Origin: CAVYGN01 sp963796325
GTDB taxonomy: Bacteria; Spirochaetota; Brevinematia; Brevinematales; JAOACQ01
Reading direction: 5' to 3'
Assembly (NCBI GenBank): GCA_963796325.1
Contig: CAWCLF010000001.1
Location: 1 to 64,000 of the forward strand
Length of the DNA: 64,000 nt
Notes under the pieces: generated by a model
The model's database searches: none
What the model saw: only the letters and a program-made list of their open reading frames with translations
What the model was told of the DNA's origin: nothing
Made by a program: the position numbers and the translations under genes
Shown: positions 9,394-17,234 of the stretch, piece by piece
How the letters are laid out: every line of letters begins with the position of its first letter
Numbering within the stretch: the stretch's first letter is position 1

Positions 9394-10656
9394 ATGATCT
9401 GTATTCGTAAAGCGGAACTCTTTCAGCTGGGTGATTACATTAATATCGATACCGATATATTCAATCTTATAGAGAAAGATTTGCACAAGGACGGCGAATT
9501 TTTTTTATTTGATAAAAGCGCTGCCTCGAGATTCAAAATACTTGATTATAAGTCTCTTCCAGGGGATAAGGTCAAGCCTGGCCGGACATCATTAAAAGTT
9601 CTTGAAATCAGAAGATCCGGCATCGGCATGCATATTTACGATTGCCTTTTTTTTCAAAATATTTTTTTTAATACAAGTCTAATTACAGCTCAGAAATTGA
9701 TATCTTTTGAAGAAGCCCGAAAAAAAAGAACTGTCATAAGTATAAAATTAAAACAGGATTCATATGCCAGATTCATTTTTTACAGGGAATTCGATAATGT
9801 TTTAATTGAAAGCTACATCCAGTGGGGCGAATGGTCTAAAATCCAGAGCGAACTGCTGTCGCTGAAGGATGAAATCAATATAAGCATTAAAAATAATGAA
9901 ACAGAACGTATCGATGAAATAAAAAATATAATAAAGGACATAACATCAGAGCTATTTAAAAAACTCGGCCTTCCTGTTGATTTCTCCGATGGCAGAGATA
10001 CGGTCGCTCTTATTGACATCTATTTAAGCGGGAAGACGGTTTATCTTCCTCTCGAGATATTCGACTCTTTGCTCGTTCATTATTTTGTTCCTTCATCCGT
10101 AAAGGGATGCTCTATTTGCGGAGGTTCCGGCAAAAATAACCGGCTTACTTTGATCTATTCAGCCGGAATGCCCGATTCCTCCTCGGAAATATACGCAATA
10201 AAAAACATCCTTGACAAAAATTACAATATTGAAATATTCACAGGGGAAAATTATGACGAATATAAATTTAATGCAAGGAATTCCTGTTATTTCCATTATT
10301 CAGGTCATGGAAAAATCATTGCAGAAAATGGGAGCCCTGCAAAGGGTATGATCGAATTAAACAGCAGGTTTACAGACAGGATATTATATTCCGGAAGGCT
10401 GGCTTTTTTAAACTGCTGCGATACCGGACTCCTGCCTGACGGTATTATCGGCAATCTTATTGATAACGGCACCGATAATGTAATCGCTTCCCCCTATGAA
10501 ATCTCGGGAGAAAAGAGGGATTATACAGACCTGACAGATTTTTACTCATTTTTACCCGGAGGCGATGTCAACATTTCATTTTGCCTCAATTCGATAAAAA
10601 ATCCTGATTTCAGTCTATTTTACAGGTTATACGGCAGATATTGCCCCAAAATTTGA
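9394..10656 (+). CDS. CHAT-domain (caspase-like) protein
   Basis: A 420-residue protein. Its C-terminal part carries the CHAT peptidase dyad: His305 in HYSGHG (301-306) and Cys342 in NCCDTG (340-345), followed by the usual GxDNVIAS strand after 'Gxxxxxxlidn'. The N-terminal 230 residues are unrecognised and include a lysine/glutamate-rich helical stretch (about 155-195) and a small Cys pair, CSIC (near 240). No signal peptide is visible, so it is probably cytoplasmic. It starts 6 bp after the secreted protein gene. CHAT proteins act as proteases in bacterial immunity and in other processing systems; which applies here is unknown. The GlyHisGly and Cys motifs look intact. Confidence 0.72.
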   Translation: MICIRKAELFQLGDYINIDTDIFNLIEKDLHKDGEFFLFDKSAASRFKILDYKSLPGDKVKPGRTSLKVLEIRRSGIGMHIYDCLFFQNIFFNTSLITAQKLISFEEARKKRTVISIKLKQDSYARFIFYREFDNVLIESYIQWGEWSKIQSELLSLKDEINISIKNNETERIDEIKNIIKDITSELFKKLGLPVDFSDGRDTVALIDIYLSGKTVYLPLEIFDSLLVHYFVPSSVKGCSICGGSGKNNRLTLIYSAGMPDSSSEIYAIKNILDKNYNIEIFTGENYDEYKFNARNSCYFHYSGHGKIIAENGSPAKGMIELNSRFTDRILYSGRLAFLNCCDTGLLPDGIIGNLIDNGTDNVIASPYEISGEKRDYTDLTDFYSFLPGGDVNISFCLNSIKNPDFSLFYRLYGRYCPKI

Positions 10657-10681
10657 CAGATTTCAATGTTCTTTTTAAATT
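10653..10681 (+). promoter_or_regulatory. rpsB operon promoter
   Basis: TTGACA (10653-10658) and TAAATT (10676-10681) with a 17-bp spacer, about 33 bp ahead of the rpsB start. The -35 box overlaps the last codons of the CHAT gene. The strong -35 box suits a ribosomal protein operon. Confidence 0.6.
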
Positions 10682-10714
10682 GAATGGCTAAAAAATTCAT
10701 GGAGGCAAAAAGAT

Positions 10715-11527
10715 ATGGCCAGTATTATTTATGATGAAAAAGAACTGATGAGCGGACTTCTCGAAGCCGGAGTGCATTTCGGGCATCAGACTAAAAGATG
10801 GAATCCAAAAATGAAACCTTTTATCTTCATGAAAAGAAACGGTATTTATATTATAGATTTAAGGCATACAATTGAAAAAGTGAAAATTGCCTATCATGCC
10901 TTGAAAGATATTATTTCGAAGGAAGGAACCGTCCTGTTTGTCGGTACAAAAAAGCAGGCCCAGGTATCAGTTTTAGAAGAAGCAACCCGCTGCGGTATGC
11001 CTTATGTTACTAAAAGATGGCTCGGCGGTACATTGACAAATTATTCAACAATAAAGAAAAGCATCGATAAATTAAAAAGGCTTGAAAAACGTCTTGAAAG
11101 CGAGAGAGAGACAATAACGAAAAGGGAAGCGCTGGAAATCGAGAGAGAGATCACAAAGATGAAATCGTTTTATGAAGGCCTTCGGGATATGAAAAAAATC
11201 CCCACTGCCATCTGGATAGTCGATGTCAAAAGGGAAATCAACGCAGTATATGAGGCGAAAGCACTGGGAGTCAAAGTTTTCGGTATAGCAGATACCAATT
11301 GCGACCCCGATCTTCTTGACTATATCGTACCGGGAAACGACGATGCAATACGATCCGTTAAACTTCTTACATCGATTATGGCCGACGCTGTAATCGAGGG
11401 TTCAACTTATGCGGCTAAAAAGGATGTGGAAGAGTCGATAGAGGAAACGGCATCTGCAGAAACGGAAGCAGCGGCCGAATATGAAGAAGTTGAAGAAATC
11501 GAAGACGCTCTTATCAAAAAGGTATAA
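10715..11527 (+). CDS. rpsB: 30S ribosomal protein S2
   Basis: Ribosomal protein of 270 residues. It has the S2 signatures LLEAGVHFGHQTKRWNPKM (about 11-29, written here as family core), RWLGGTLTN and a SVKLLTSIMADAV end of the globular domain (near 220). The last 40 residues are an acidic Glu/Ala-rich tail, longer than in E. coli but seen in many bacteria. GGAGG sits 10 bp ahead of the ATG. It is followed by tsf as in almost all bacteria. Confidence 0.97.
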   Translation: MASIIYDEKELMSGLLEAGVHFGHQTKRWNPKMKPFIFMKRNGIYIIDLRHTIEKVKIAYHALKDIISKEGTVLFVGTKKQAQVSVLEEATRCGMPYVTKRWLGGTLTNYSTIKKSIDKLKRLEKRLESERETITKREALEIEREITKMKSFYEGLRDMKKIPTAIWIVDVKREINAVYEAKALGVKVFGIADTNCDPDLLDYIVPGNDDAIRSVKLLTSIMADAVIEGSTYAAKKDVEESIEETASAETEAAAEYEEVEEIEDALIKKV

Positions 11528-11580
11528 TCGGGAGATTTTTACAATCCAATCCATATGGTCATTAAAGAAAGGAGTTATTA

Positions 11581-12399
11581 ATGGAAATCAGTACGAGCAT
11601 GATAAAAGAGCTTAAAGAAAAAACCGGCGCAGGGGTTGTCGACTGCAAGCAAACTCTCCAGGACACTAAAGGCGACATTTCAAAAGCTGTAGAAATTCTC
11701 AAAAAAAAGGGCCTGGGAAAAGCTGATAAAAAAGCAGGAAGGGAAGCGAAGGAAGGGATCGTTATTGCCGATTTCGTTAAAAATAAGGGCCTGGTACTGA
11801 AAATCAATTGCGAAACGGATTTTGTGGCTAAAACAGATGAATTTAAAAAGTTCGTAGCCGATGTCAAAGATATTCTCCTCAAAAAAGAATATCCCTTTTC
11901 AGAAACCCTGCCTTCCGATATTGAAACGCTCAGAAGAAATACAATCGCCAAACTGGGAGAAAATATTCTCGTTTCGGAATGGCAATTTATTAAAGCAAAA
12001 AATGCCCTGTTTCCATATACACACCTGGGAAAAGTCGGGGTTATCGTAGATTTCGAGGCCGATGCAAATAATGAAGAATCCAGGCAAATGATGAAAAATA
12101 TTGCCATGCAGGTTACAGCAATGAAACCTGTCGCGGTCGATTCCTCATCTATCCCGGCCGATAAACTGGACGAGATAAAGAAAATTTATACGGAAGAAGC
12201 AAAACTGACCGGAAAGCCTGAAAAGATTATAGAGAATATTGTAAAAGGCAAACTGGAAAAGTATTACAGTGAAAATGTCCTGATCGAACAGCTCTACATC
12301 CTGGACGAAGAAAAAAAAGTGAAACAGGTCCTGGATGATTTTGTAAAAGAGAAGGGACAGCCGTTTAAAGTTAATTCCTTTATAAGGGTTTCTCTATAA
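11581..12399 (+). CDS. tsf: elongation factor Ts
   Basis: Nucleotide exchange factor for EF-Tu, 272 residues. The N-terminal UBA-like domain contains LKEKTGAGVVDCKQTL (about 10-25), and the dimerisation core contains VLKINCETDFVAKTDEF (near 75), both diagnostic of EF-Ts. AAAGGAG precedes the ATG. It is the second gene of the rpsB-tsf operon, with a hairpin separating it from pyrH. Confidence 0.97.
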   Translation: MEISTSMIKELKEKTGAGVVDCKQTLQDTKGDISKAVEILKKKGLGKADKKAGREAKEGIVIADFVKNKGLVLKINCETDFVAKTDEFKKFVADVKDILLKKEYPFSETLPSDIETLRRNTIAKLGENILVSEWQFIKAKNALFPYTHLGKVGVIVDFEADANNEESRQMMKNIAMQVTAMKPVAVDSSSIPADKLDEIKKIYTEEAKLTGKPEKIIENIVKGKLEKYYSENVLIEQLYILDEEKKVKQVLDDFVKEKGQPFKVNSFIRVSL

Positions 12400-12414
12400 T
12401 AGATAATAAAATTC

Positions 12415-12440
12415 AGGCGGGTTTTATAGCCCGCCTTTTT
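12415..12440 (+). terminator. intrinsic terminator or attenuator between tsf and pyrH
   Basis: AGGCGGG (12415-12421) pairs with CCCGCCT (12430-12436) and is followed by a T-run (12436-12440). It lies 15 bp after the tsf stop and 30 bp before pyrH, so it probably cuts transcription down from the ribosomal protein level to the lower level needed for pyrH-rsmD-tsaB. Confidence 0.8.
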
Positions 12441-12469
12441 ATTTTCATTCCTTAGTAAAGGAGTGTCAT

Positions 12470-13177
12470 ATGTATAAAAAGGTTTTATTAAAGGTGAGCG
12501 GAGAAGTCTTTGGAGGAAAAAGAGAAGGCCTCGATTATACGGCTATCAGCGAAGTGGCCAAGGAGATCGCCGCTGCGGCCAGCCTGAACATTTCCATAGG
12601 AGTCGTTGTCGGAGGCGGCAATATAATCAGGGGAGCTGAAGCCGACAAGTACGGGATTCTGAGGACTACAGCAGACTATATGGGAATGCTGGCTACCGTT
12701 ATCAATTCCCTGGCTCTCCAATCCATTCTGGAAGATAAATTCAAACTTCAAACCCGCGTTCAATCCGCAATCAATGTATCATCTGTAGCTGAATCCTTCA
12801 TCCGCCGAAGGGCTGTCAGGCATCTTGAAAAAGGCCGTATCGTAATATTTGCCGGAGGAACAGGCAATCCTTATTTTTCGACAGATACGGCGGCTGTCCT
12901 CAGGGCAATTGAGATCAATGCTGAAATTATGCTGAAAGCGACAAAAGTAGACGGCGTATATACGAAGGACCCTAAGAAACATGCCGAAGCTGTAAAATAC
13001 GATAAAATAACATACCAGGAAGTGCTCGACAAACAGCTCAAGATCATGGATTCTACGGCAATTACTCTTTGCATGGATAACAAACTTCCGATTATGGTCC
13101 TGGATATCTTTGCCGAAGGCAATATCAAAAATGCCATAGCAGGCAAAAATGTCGGAACAATCATCCAGGAAGGATGA
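12470..13177 (+). CDS. pyrH: UMP kinase
   Basis: Makes UDP from UMP; amino-acid-kinase fold, 235 residues. It has the N-terminal LLKVSGEVFGG (about 5-15), the VVGGGNIIRG nucleotide loop (about 44-53), AGGTGNPYFSTDTAA (near 127) and TKVDGVYTKDPKK (near 160), all typical. AAAGGAG is present ahead of the ATG. It sits downstream of rpsB-tsf as in many phyla, separated by a terminator. It feeds pyrG (54392) in CTP synthesis. Confidence 0.96.
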   Translation: MYKKVLLKVSGEVFGGKREGLDYTAISEVAKEIAAAASLNISIGVVVGGGNIIRGAEADKYGILRTTADYMGMLATVINSLALQSILEDKFKLQTRVQSAINVSSVAESFIRRRAVRHLEKGRIVIFAGGTGNPYFSTDTAAVLRAIEINAEIMLKATKVDGVYTKDPKKHAEAVKYDKITYQEVLDKQLKIMDSTAITLCMDNKLPIMVLDIFAEGNIKNAIAGKNVGTIIQEG

Positions 13178-13180
13178 ACT

Positions 13181-13744
13181 ATGAGAATTTCTTCCGGAAT
13201 CTTTAAAGGCAGAACCCTTCTTTTGCCGAGGACCGGGATTAAGCCGACATCCGATAAAGTCCGTCTTGCAGTTATGAATATCACAAGGAACATAATAAAC
13301 GGCGCCAGGTTTCTCGATCTTTACTGCGGAAGCGGTGCAATCGGAATCGAAGCGCTGTCAAACGGCGCATCTTTTGCCTGCTTCGTCGAGGATGCTCCGC
13401 GTAATTATATTCTTTTAAAAAAAAACCTTGAATCAATAGTAGGGGATAACAGCAAATACCGCCACATAAAGCATAATGTCCTGCATCTCGGAGATCTGTT
13501 AAAAGAATCTCCCGATAACTCTTTTGACATTATTTTTGCCGATCCATTTTACAGGGACGCAGAATTTCACTTTGACGAATTATACGATATTTCAATAATT
13601 TTATTGAAAAATAACGGTCTTTTTATACTCGAGCATGGCAATAAAAACAGTTTTTCAGAATACCCCGGCTTTATCTCCGAAAAGCATTACGGCGATACCA
13701 TACTTTCTCTTTTTTCAAAAAATGGAGAAGGGATATCACAGTGA
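13181..13744 (+). CDS. rsmD: 16S rRNA (guanine-N2)-methyltransferase RsmD
   Basis: Methylates G966 (E. coli numbering) of 16S rRNA; 187 residues, the family length. The N-terminal GIFKGRTLLLP and RPTSDKVR-like TSDKVRLAVMNI (about 24-35) match RsmD, and motif I is FLDLYCGSGAIGIEAL (near 45-60). The catalytic motif, normally DPPY or DPPF, reads DPFY here (near 115), with Phe in place of the second proline. The fold and the rest of the protein look normal. The start is 3 bp after the pyrH stop and its end overlaps tsaB by 4 bp. Confidence 0.88.
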   Translation: MRISSGIFKGRTLLLPRTGIKPTSDKVRLAVMNITRNIINGARFLDLYCGSGAIGIEALSNGASFACFVEDAPRNYILLKKNLESIVGDNSKYRHIKHNVLHLGDLLKESPDNSFDIIFADPFYRDAEFHFDELYDISIILLKNNGLFILEHGNKNSFSEYPGFISEKHYGDTILSLFSKNGEGISQ

Positions 13745-14451
13745 ACATTTTAGGTATAGACACTTCTTTTCTGAGCGATACATCCATAGGCCTCTCTTTT
13801 TCTTCCAATTCACGGCTTGAAATGCACATAAGAGACCCTCTGAGCCAGGAAGAAAAGCTTCTCTTCGCGGTGAATTCGGGTCTTGCTGTTTTAAAAAAAA
13901 CTATCGGCGATATTGATACAATTGCGGTCGGAACAGGGCCGGGATCTTTTACAGGGCTTAGAATAGGAATTGCAATAGCAAAATCCATTTCCTGGACCCT
14001 GAAAAAAAGGATCGTCGGATTGTCATCTCTTGAGCTTCTTGTTAATTCAATCCCCGGTGAATTATTCGCAGGAAAACCCCTGATAGTACCTCTGATAGAT
14101 GCCAGGCTTAACAGGGTATTTACTGCCCTGTTCGAATCGAATTCAATGCTAACAAGGCTTTCAGCCGATCAGGATGTCGAGCCTGCCGTACTTATCAACC
14201 AGATAAAGAAAAGAAAAAATAATATGGTGATATTCCTCGGAGACGGTTTGGTAAAGTATCATCATTTATTTAACAAAATCCCGGGAAAGCAATGTTTTCT
14301 TCTCCATAACGCGATTATTAGAGGGATGACTATCTGTGATATGGCGGGGAAAATTCCCGAAGCACCCGGAGATTTTGACCCTGACAGGATAAATCCGGTT
14401 TACCTCAGGAAAAGCGAGGCAGAAATCCAGCGTGAATCAAGCCTCCGATAA
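13741..14451 (+). CDS. tsaB: tRNA t6A biosynthesis protein TsaB
   Basis: Inactive ASKHA paralogue that partners TsaD in making threonylcarbamoyl-adenosine in tRNA. The 236-residue protein begins with MNILGIDTS and contains VGTGPGSFTGLRIGIAIAK (near 60-78), the diagnostic TsaB segment. GTG at 13741 overlaps the rsmD stop, so translation is coupled. The stop lies inside the first arm of the terminator hairpin. Confidence 0.92.
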   Translation: MNILGIDTSFLSDTSIGLSFSSNSRLEMHIRDPLSQEEKLLFAVNSGLAVLKKTIGDIDTIAVGTGPGSFTGLRIGIAIAKSISWTLKKRIVGLSSLELLVNSIPGELFAGKPLIVPLIDARLNRVFTALFESNSMLTRLSADQDVEPAVLINQIKKRKNNMVIFLGDGLVKYHHLFNKIPGKQCFLLHNAIIRGMTICDMAGKIPEAPGDFDPDRINPVYLRKSEAEIQRESSLR

Positions 14452-14467
14452 AGCCGGAGGGTTTTTT
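14442..14467 (+). terminator. intrinsic terminator after tsaB
   Basis: CCTCCG (14442-14447) pairs with CGGAGG (14455-14460), followed by GTTTTTT. The first arm overlaps the last codons of tsaB. It ends the pyrH-rsmD-tsaB transcript. Confidence 0.85.
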
Positions 14468-14545
14468 AATAAATTATCTATATTTTGCAATATTCACGTT
14501 CCTTAACTAAAATTGTCAGCAAAAACAATTGCGAAGGTGTAAATA

Positions 14546-16630
14546 ATGGGTAACTACAAATCTCCAGGTTTAGAACCCTCCGATCTAGATGAATTATCGA
14601 TTAACACTATCAGGTTCCTGTCTATAGATGCCGTACAGAGAGCAAAGAGCGGGCATCCGGGTATGCCGATGGGTGCAGCTCCTATGGCCTACGTTCTATG
14701 GGACCGTTTCCTGGCTCATAACCCTTCCGATCCCGGATGGTTCAACAGGGACAGGTTTGTCCTCTCTGCAGGTCATGGTTCAATGCTTCTATACAGCCTT
14801 CTCTATCTTTCCGGGTACGATCTATCCATTGAAGATATCAAGCAATTCAGGCAATGGAATAGCAATACCCCCGGTCATCCCGAATTGGGCATTACGCCCG
14901 GAGTGGAAGTTACGACGGGCCCTCTCGGGCAGGGTTTCGGCAACAGCGTCGGTATGGCTGTCAGCGAAGCATTTCTTGCATCATGCTATAACCGGCCGGG
15001 GTTCGACATAATAAACCATTTCACATATGTTATAGCAAGCGACGGCGACCTCATGGAAGGAGTGGCATCTGAAGCCGCTTCACTGGCCGGTCATCTGAAG
15101 CTGGGTAAACTTATCTGCCTGTATGACGATAACCGGCTGACCCTTTCAGCAGCAACCGATTTGACTTTCACCGAAGACCGCGCACGCAGGTTCGAAGCTT
15201 ACGGATGGCATACAGAAAAAGTAGAGGACGGAAACGATCCGGAATCGATAGCATCGGCAATCGACCATGCAAGGAATGAAAAAGAAAGGCCTTCCCTGAT
15301 ACTTGTACATACCCACCTTGGATACGGCTCGCCTAATAAACAGGATAAATTCGAATCGCATGGATCGCCCCTTGGTGAAGAAGAGGTCGGATTAACAAAA
15401 AAGGCCCTCGGGTGGCCCGACGAACCTCCATTTTATATTCCTGAAACAGCGCTGAAGCATTTCAGAAAAGCAATAGAAAGGGGCAATCTTAAACAACAGG
15501 AATGGAATGAAAAAACGACATCATACCGGAAAGAATTCCCCGGACAGGCGGAAGAATTGATGAGAATTTTGAATGGCGAAATACCCCCGGGCTGGGATTC
15601 CGGCATTCCACTGTTTAAACCCGATTCCGGCGGTCTGGCAACAAGGACTGCCCTCGGCCGTATCATGAATATTACTGCGCCTAAACTGCCTTCCCTAATC
15701 GGAGGTTCCGCAGACCTCGATCCATCCACATTTACCGTTCTCAAAGGACTGGGCGATTTCGAGAACCCCGGGACTGCTTCTAAAGATGTCCAGGGTTCCG
15801 CAGGAGGAATATGGAGTTATGCCGGAAGAAACATCCATTTCGGTGTAAGGGAACATGGAATGGGGGCAATATTAAACGGAATGGCGGTCCATGGGGGAGT
15901 TATACCTTTCGGAGCGACATTTCTTGTTTTTTCAGATTATATGCGTCCTCCGATCCGTCTTGCCAGTTTGATGGGCCTTCATGTTATCTATATCTTTACT
16001 CATGACAGTATAGGATTGGGAGAAGACGGTCCTACTCACCAGCCTGTAGAACAGCTTGCAGGCCTTCGTACGGTCCCGGGACTCATCGTCATCCGTCCCT
16101 GCGATGCCAACGAGACTGCCGAAACCTGGCGTATAGCCGTCACATTAAAAGACCATCCGGTAGCTATCATCCTGACCAGGCAAAATGTTCCAGTCCTTGA
16201 CAGGTCGGAACTTTCCGCTGCAGACGGCCTCTTACACGGTGCATATATTCTTGCCGAGCCGCCCGGTAAAAAGATCGACATCATATTAATCGCATCCGGA
16301 TCGGAAGTCCATATAGCTTTAAATGCAGGTTTGAAGCTTCGTGAACAAGGGATCGCCGCCCGTGTAGTATCGATGCCAAGTTTTGAATTATTCGACCGTG
16401 AACCGATAGAGTACAGGAATAAAATTCTGCCTCCCGGCGTCAGGGCGCGCCTGGCAATCGAAGCGGGTTCATCCTTCGGCTGGCACCGTTATACCGGCGA
16501 ATGCGGCGGAATAATAAGCCTGGACCGTTTCGGCAGTTCAGCACCCGGCGACAAAGTAATGAAGGAATCAGGCTTCAATGCCGATAATGCGGTCGGAGCC
16601 GCCCTCGATATTATTAAAAATTTACAATAA
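14546..16630 (+). CDS. tkt: transketolase
   Basis: Thiamine-diphosphate enzyme of the pentose phosphate pathway, 694 residues, standard length. The N-terminal domain has SGHPGMPMGAAPM (about 31-43), LSAGHGSMLLYSLL (near 72), TTGPLGQGFGN and the ThDP-binding motif GDGDLMEG-like SDGDLMEG (near 165). The Pyr domain has the catalytic FGVREHGM (near 430) and THDSIGLGEDGPTHQP (near 490). Alone between two transcripts, with GAAGGTG upstream of the ATG. No thiamine riboswitch is visible in the 78-bp leader. Confidence 0.96.
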   Translation: MGNYKSPGLEPSDLDELSINTIRFLSIDAVQRAKSGHPGMPMGAAPMAYVLWDRFLAHNPSDPGWFNRDRFVLSAGHGSMLLYSLLYLSGYDLSIEDIKQFRQWNSNTPGHPELGITPGVEVTTGPLGQGFGNSVGMAVSEAFLASCYNRPGFDIINHFTYVIASDGDLMEGVASEAASLAGHLKLGKLICLYDDNRLTLSAATDLTFTEDRARRFEAYGWHTEKVEDGNDPESIASAIDHARNEKERPSLILVHTHLGYGSPNKQDKFESHGSPLGEEEVGLTKKALGWPDEPPFYIPETALKHFRKAIERGNLKQQEWNEKTTSYRKEFPGQAEELMRILNGEIPPGWDSGIPLFKPDSGGLATRTALGRIMNITAPKLPSLIGGSADLDPSTFTVLKGLGDFENPGTASKDVQGSAGGIWSYAGRNIHFGVREHGMGAILNGMAVHGGVIPFGATFLVFSDYMRPPIRLASLMGLHVIYIFTHDSIGLGEDGPTHQPVEQLAGLRTVPGLIVIRPCDANETAETWRIAVTLKDHPVAIILTRQNVPVLDRSELSAADGLLHGAYILAEPPGKKIDIILIASGSEVHIALNAGLKLREQGIAARVVSMPSFELFDREPIEYRNKILPPGVRARLAIEAGSSFGWHRYTGECGGIISLDRFGSSAPGDKVMKESGFNADNAVGAALDIIKNLQ

Positions 16631-16650
16631 AATTTGTAATCCGACTTTAT

Positions 16651-16678
16651 TTGACTTTTGAGTTATTTCATATAAAAT
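16651..16678 (+). promoter_or_regulatory. promoter of the small barrel gene
   Basis: TTGACT (16651-16656) and TAAAAT (16673-16678) with a 16-bp spacer, 30 bp ahead of the ATG at 16709. The region between tkt and this gene is very AT-rich and holds no terminator for tkt that I can see. Confidence 0.5.
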
Positions 16679-16708
16679 ATTTATATTGATCTATATTGGA
16701 GGGTAATA

Positions 16709-17170
16709 ATGAAAAGAATCGGTATTGCCGCCTGTTTATTATTTTTAATCGCTACAGGCGGATTCTGCGTCAGTGAAGCGACATGCGTCGGTCTGTACGG
16801 GGATTTCGGATTCGGCAATGTTTCGTACGGGGGACTGGGTCTTACGTTCAGGATCCATCCGATACCCATAATGTGGGGACTCGTATACGATTTCGGCGAT
16901 CAGGGATCGATTGCCCTGAGCGGCGACTGGTGGGTGATCAATGCCCATCTTACCGGGGCCCTTGATTATTATCTGGGCGTCGGTCTTTATGTAGGAACGT
17001 CCTTTGGAAGCGGCGGGGGTATAAATTTCGGTGGGAGAATTCCTATCGGCATCCAGTTTTATCCTATTCAGAAACTTGAAGTATTCCTTGAAGGAGCTCC
17101 CGTAGTTTCATTCATCCCCAGAATCAGCATTGGCGGCGAATTCCGCCTGGGTTTGAGGGTTCATTTCTAA
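16709..17170 (+). CDS. small outer-membrane beta-barrel protein, BAPKO_0422-like
   Basis: A 153-residue exported protein. It has a signal peptide (MKRIGIAACLLFLIATGGFC, cleavage near residue 20), followed by short alternating Gly/aromatic strands that fit an eight-stranded barrel and end in the aromatic strand LGLRVHF. Pattern and length resemble the spirochaetal BAPKO_0422/DUF3996 family known from Borrelia and Treponema. Function unknown beyond an outer-membrane location. GGAGG lies 8 bp ahead of the ATG, and its own promoter and terminator make it a single-gene unit. Confidence 0.65.
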   Translation: MKRIGIAACLLFLIATGGFCVSEATCVGLYGDFGFGNVSYGGLGLTFRIHPIPIMWGLVYDFGDQGSIALSGDWWVINAHLTGALDYYLGVGLYVGTSFGSGGGINFGGRIPIGIQFYPIQKLEVFLEGAPVVSFIPRISIGGEFRLGLRVHF

Positions 17171-17184
17171 TTCAAACATCAAGC

Positions 17185-17234
17185 GGGGCGACCCGGCTGC
17201 CCTTGACAGGACAAGCCCCGGCCGCCCCTTTTTT
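17185..17234 (+). terminator. intrinsic terminator after the small barrel gene
   Basis: GGGGCG (17185-17190) pairs with CGCCCC (17223-17228), with further G/C pairing inside, and six T follow (17229-17234). It lies between convergent genes and overlaps the stop region of the minus-strand gene at 17233. Confidence 0.75.

Noticed and set aside
11562..12107. 181-residue minus-strand frame
   Set aside because: Antisense shadow of tsf.
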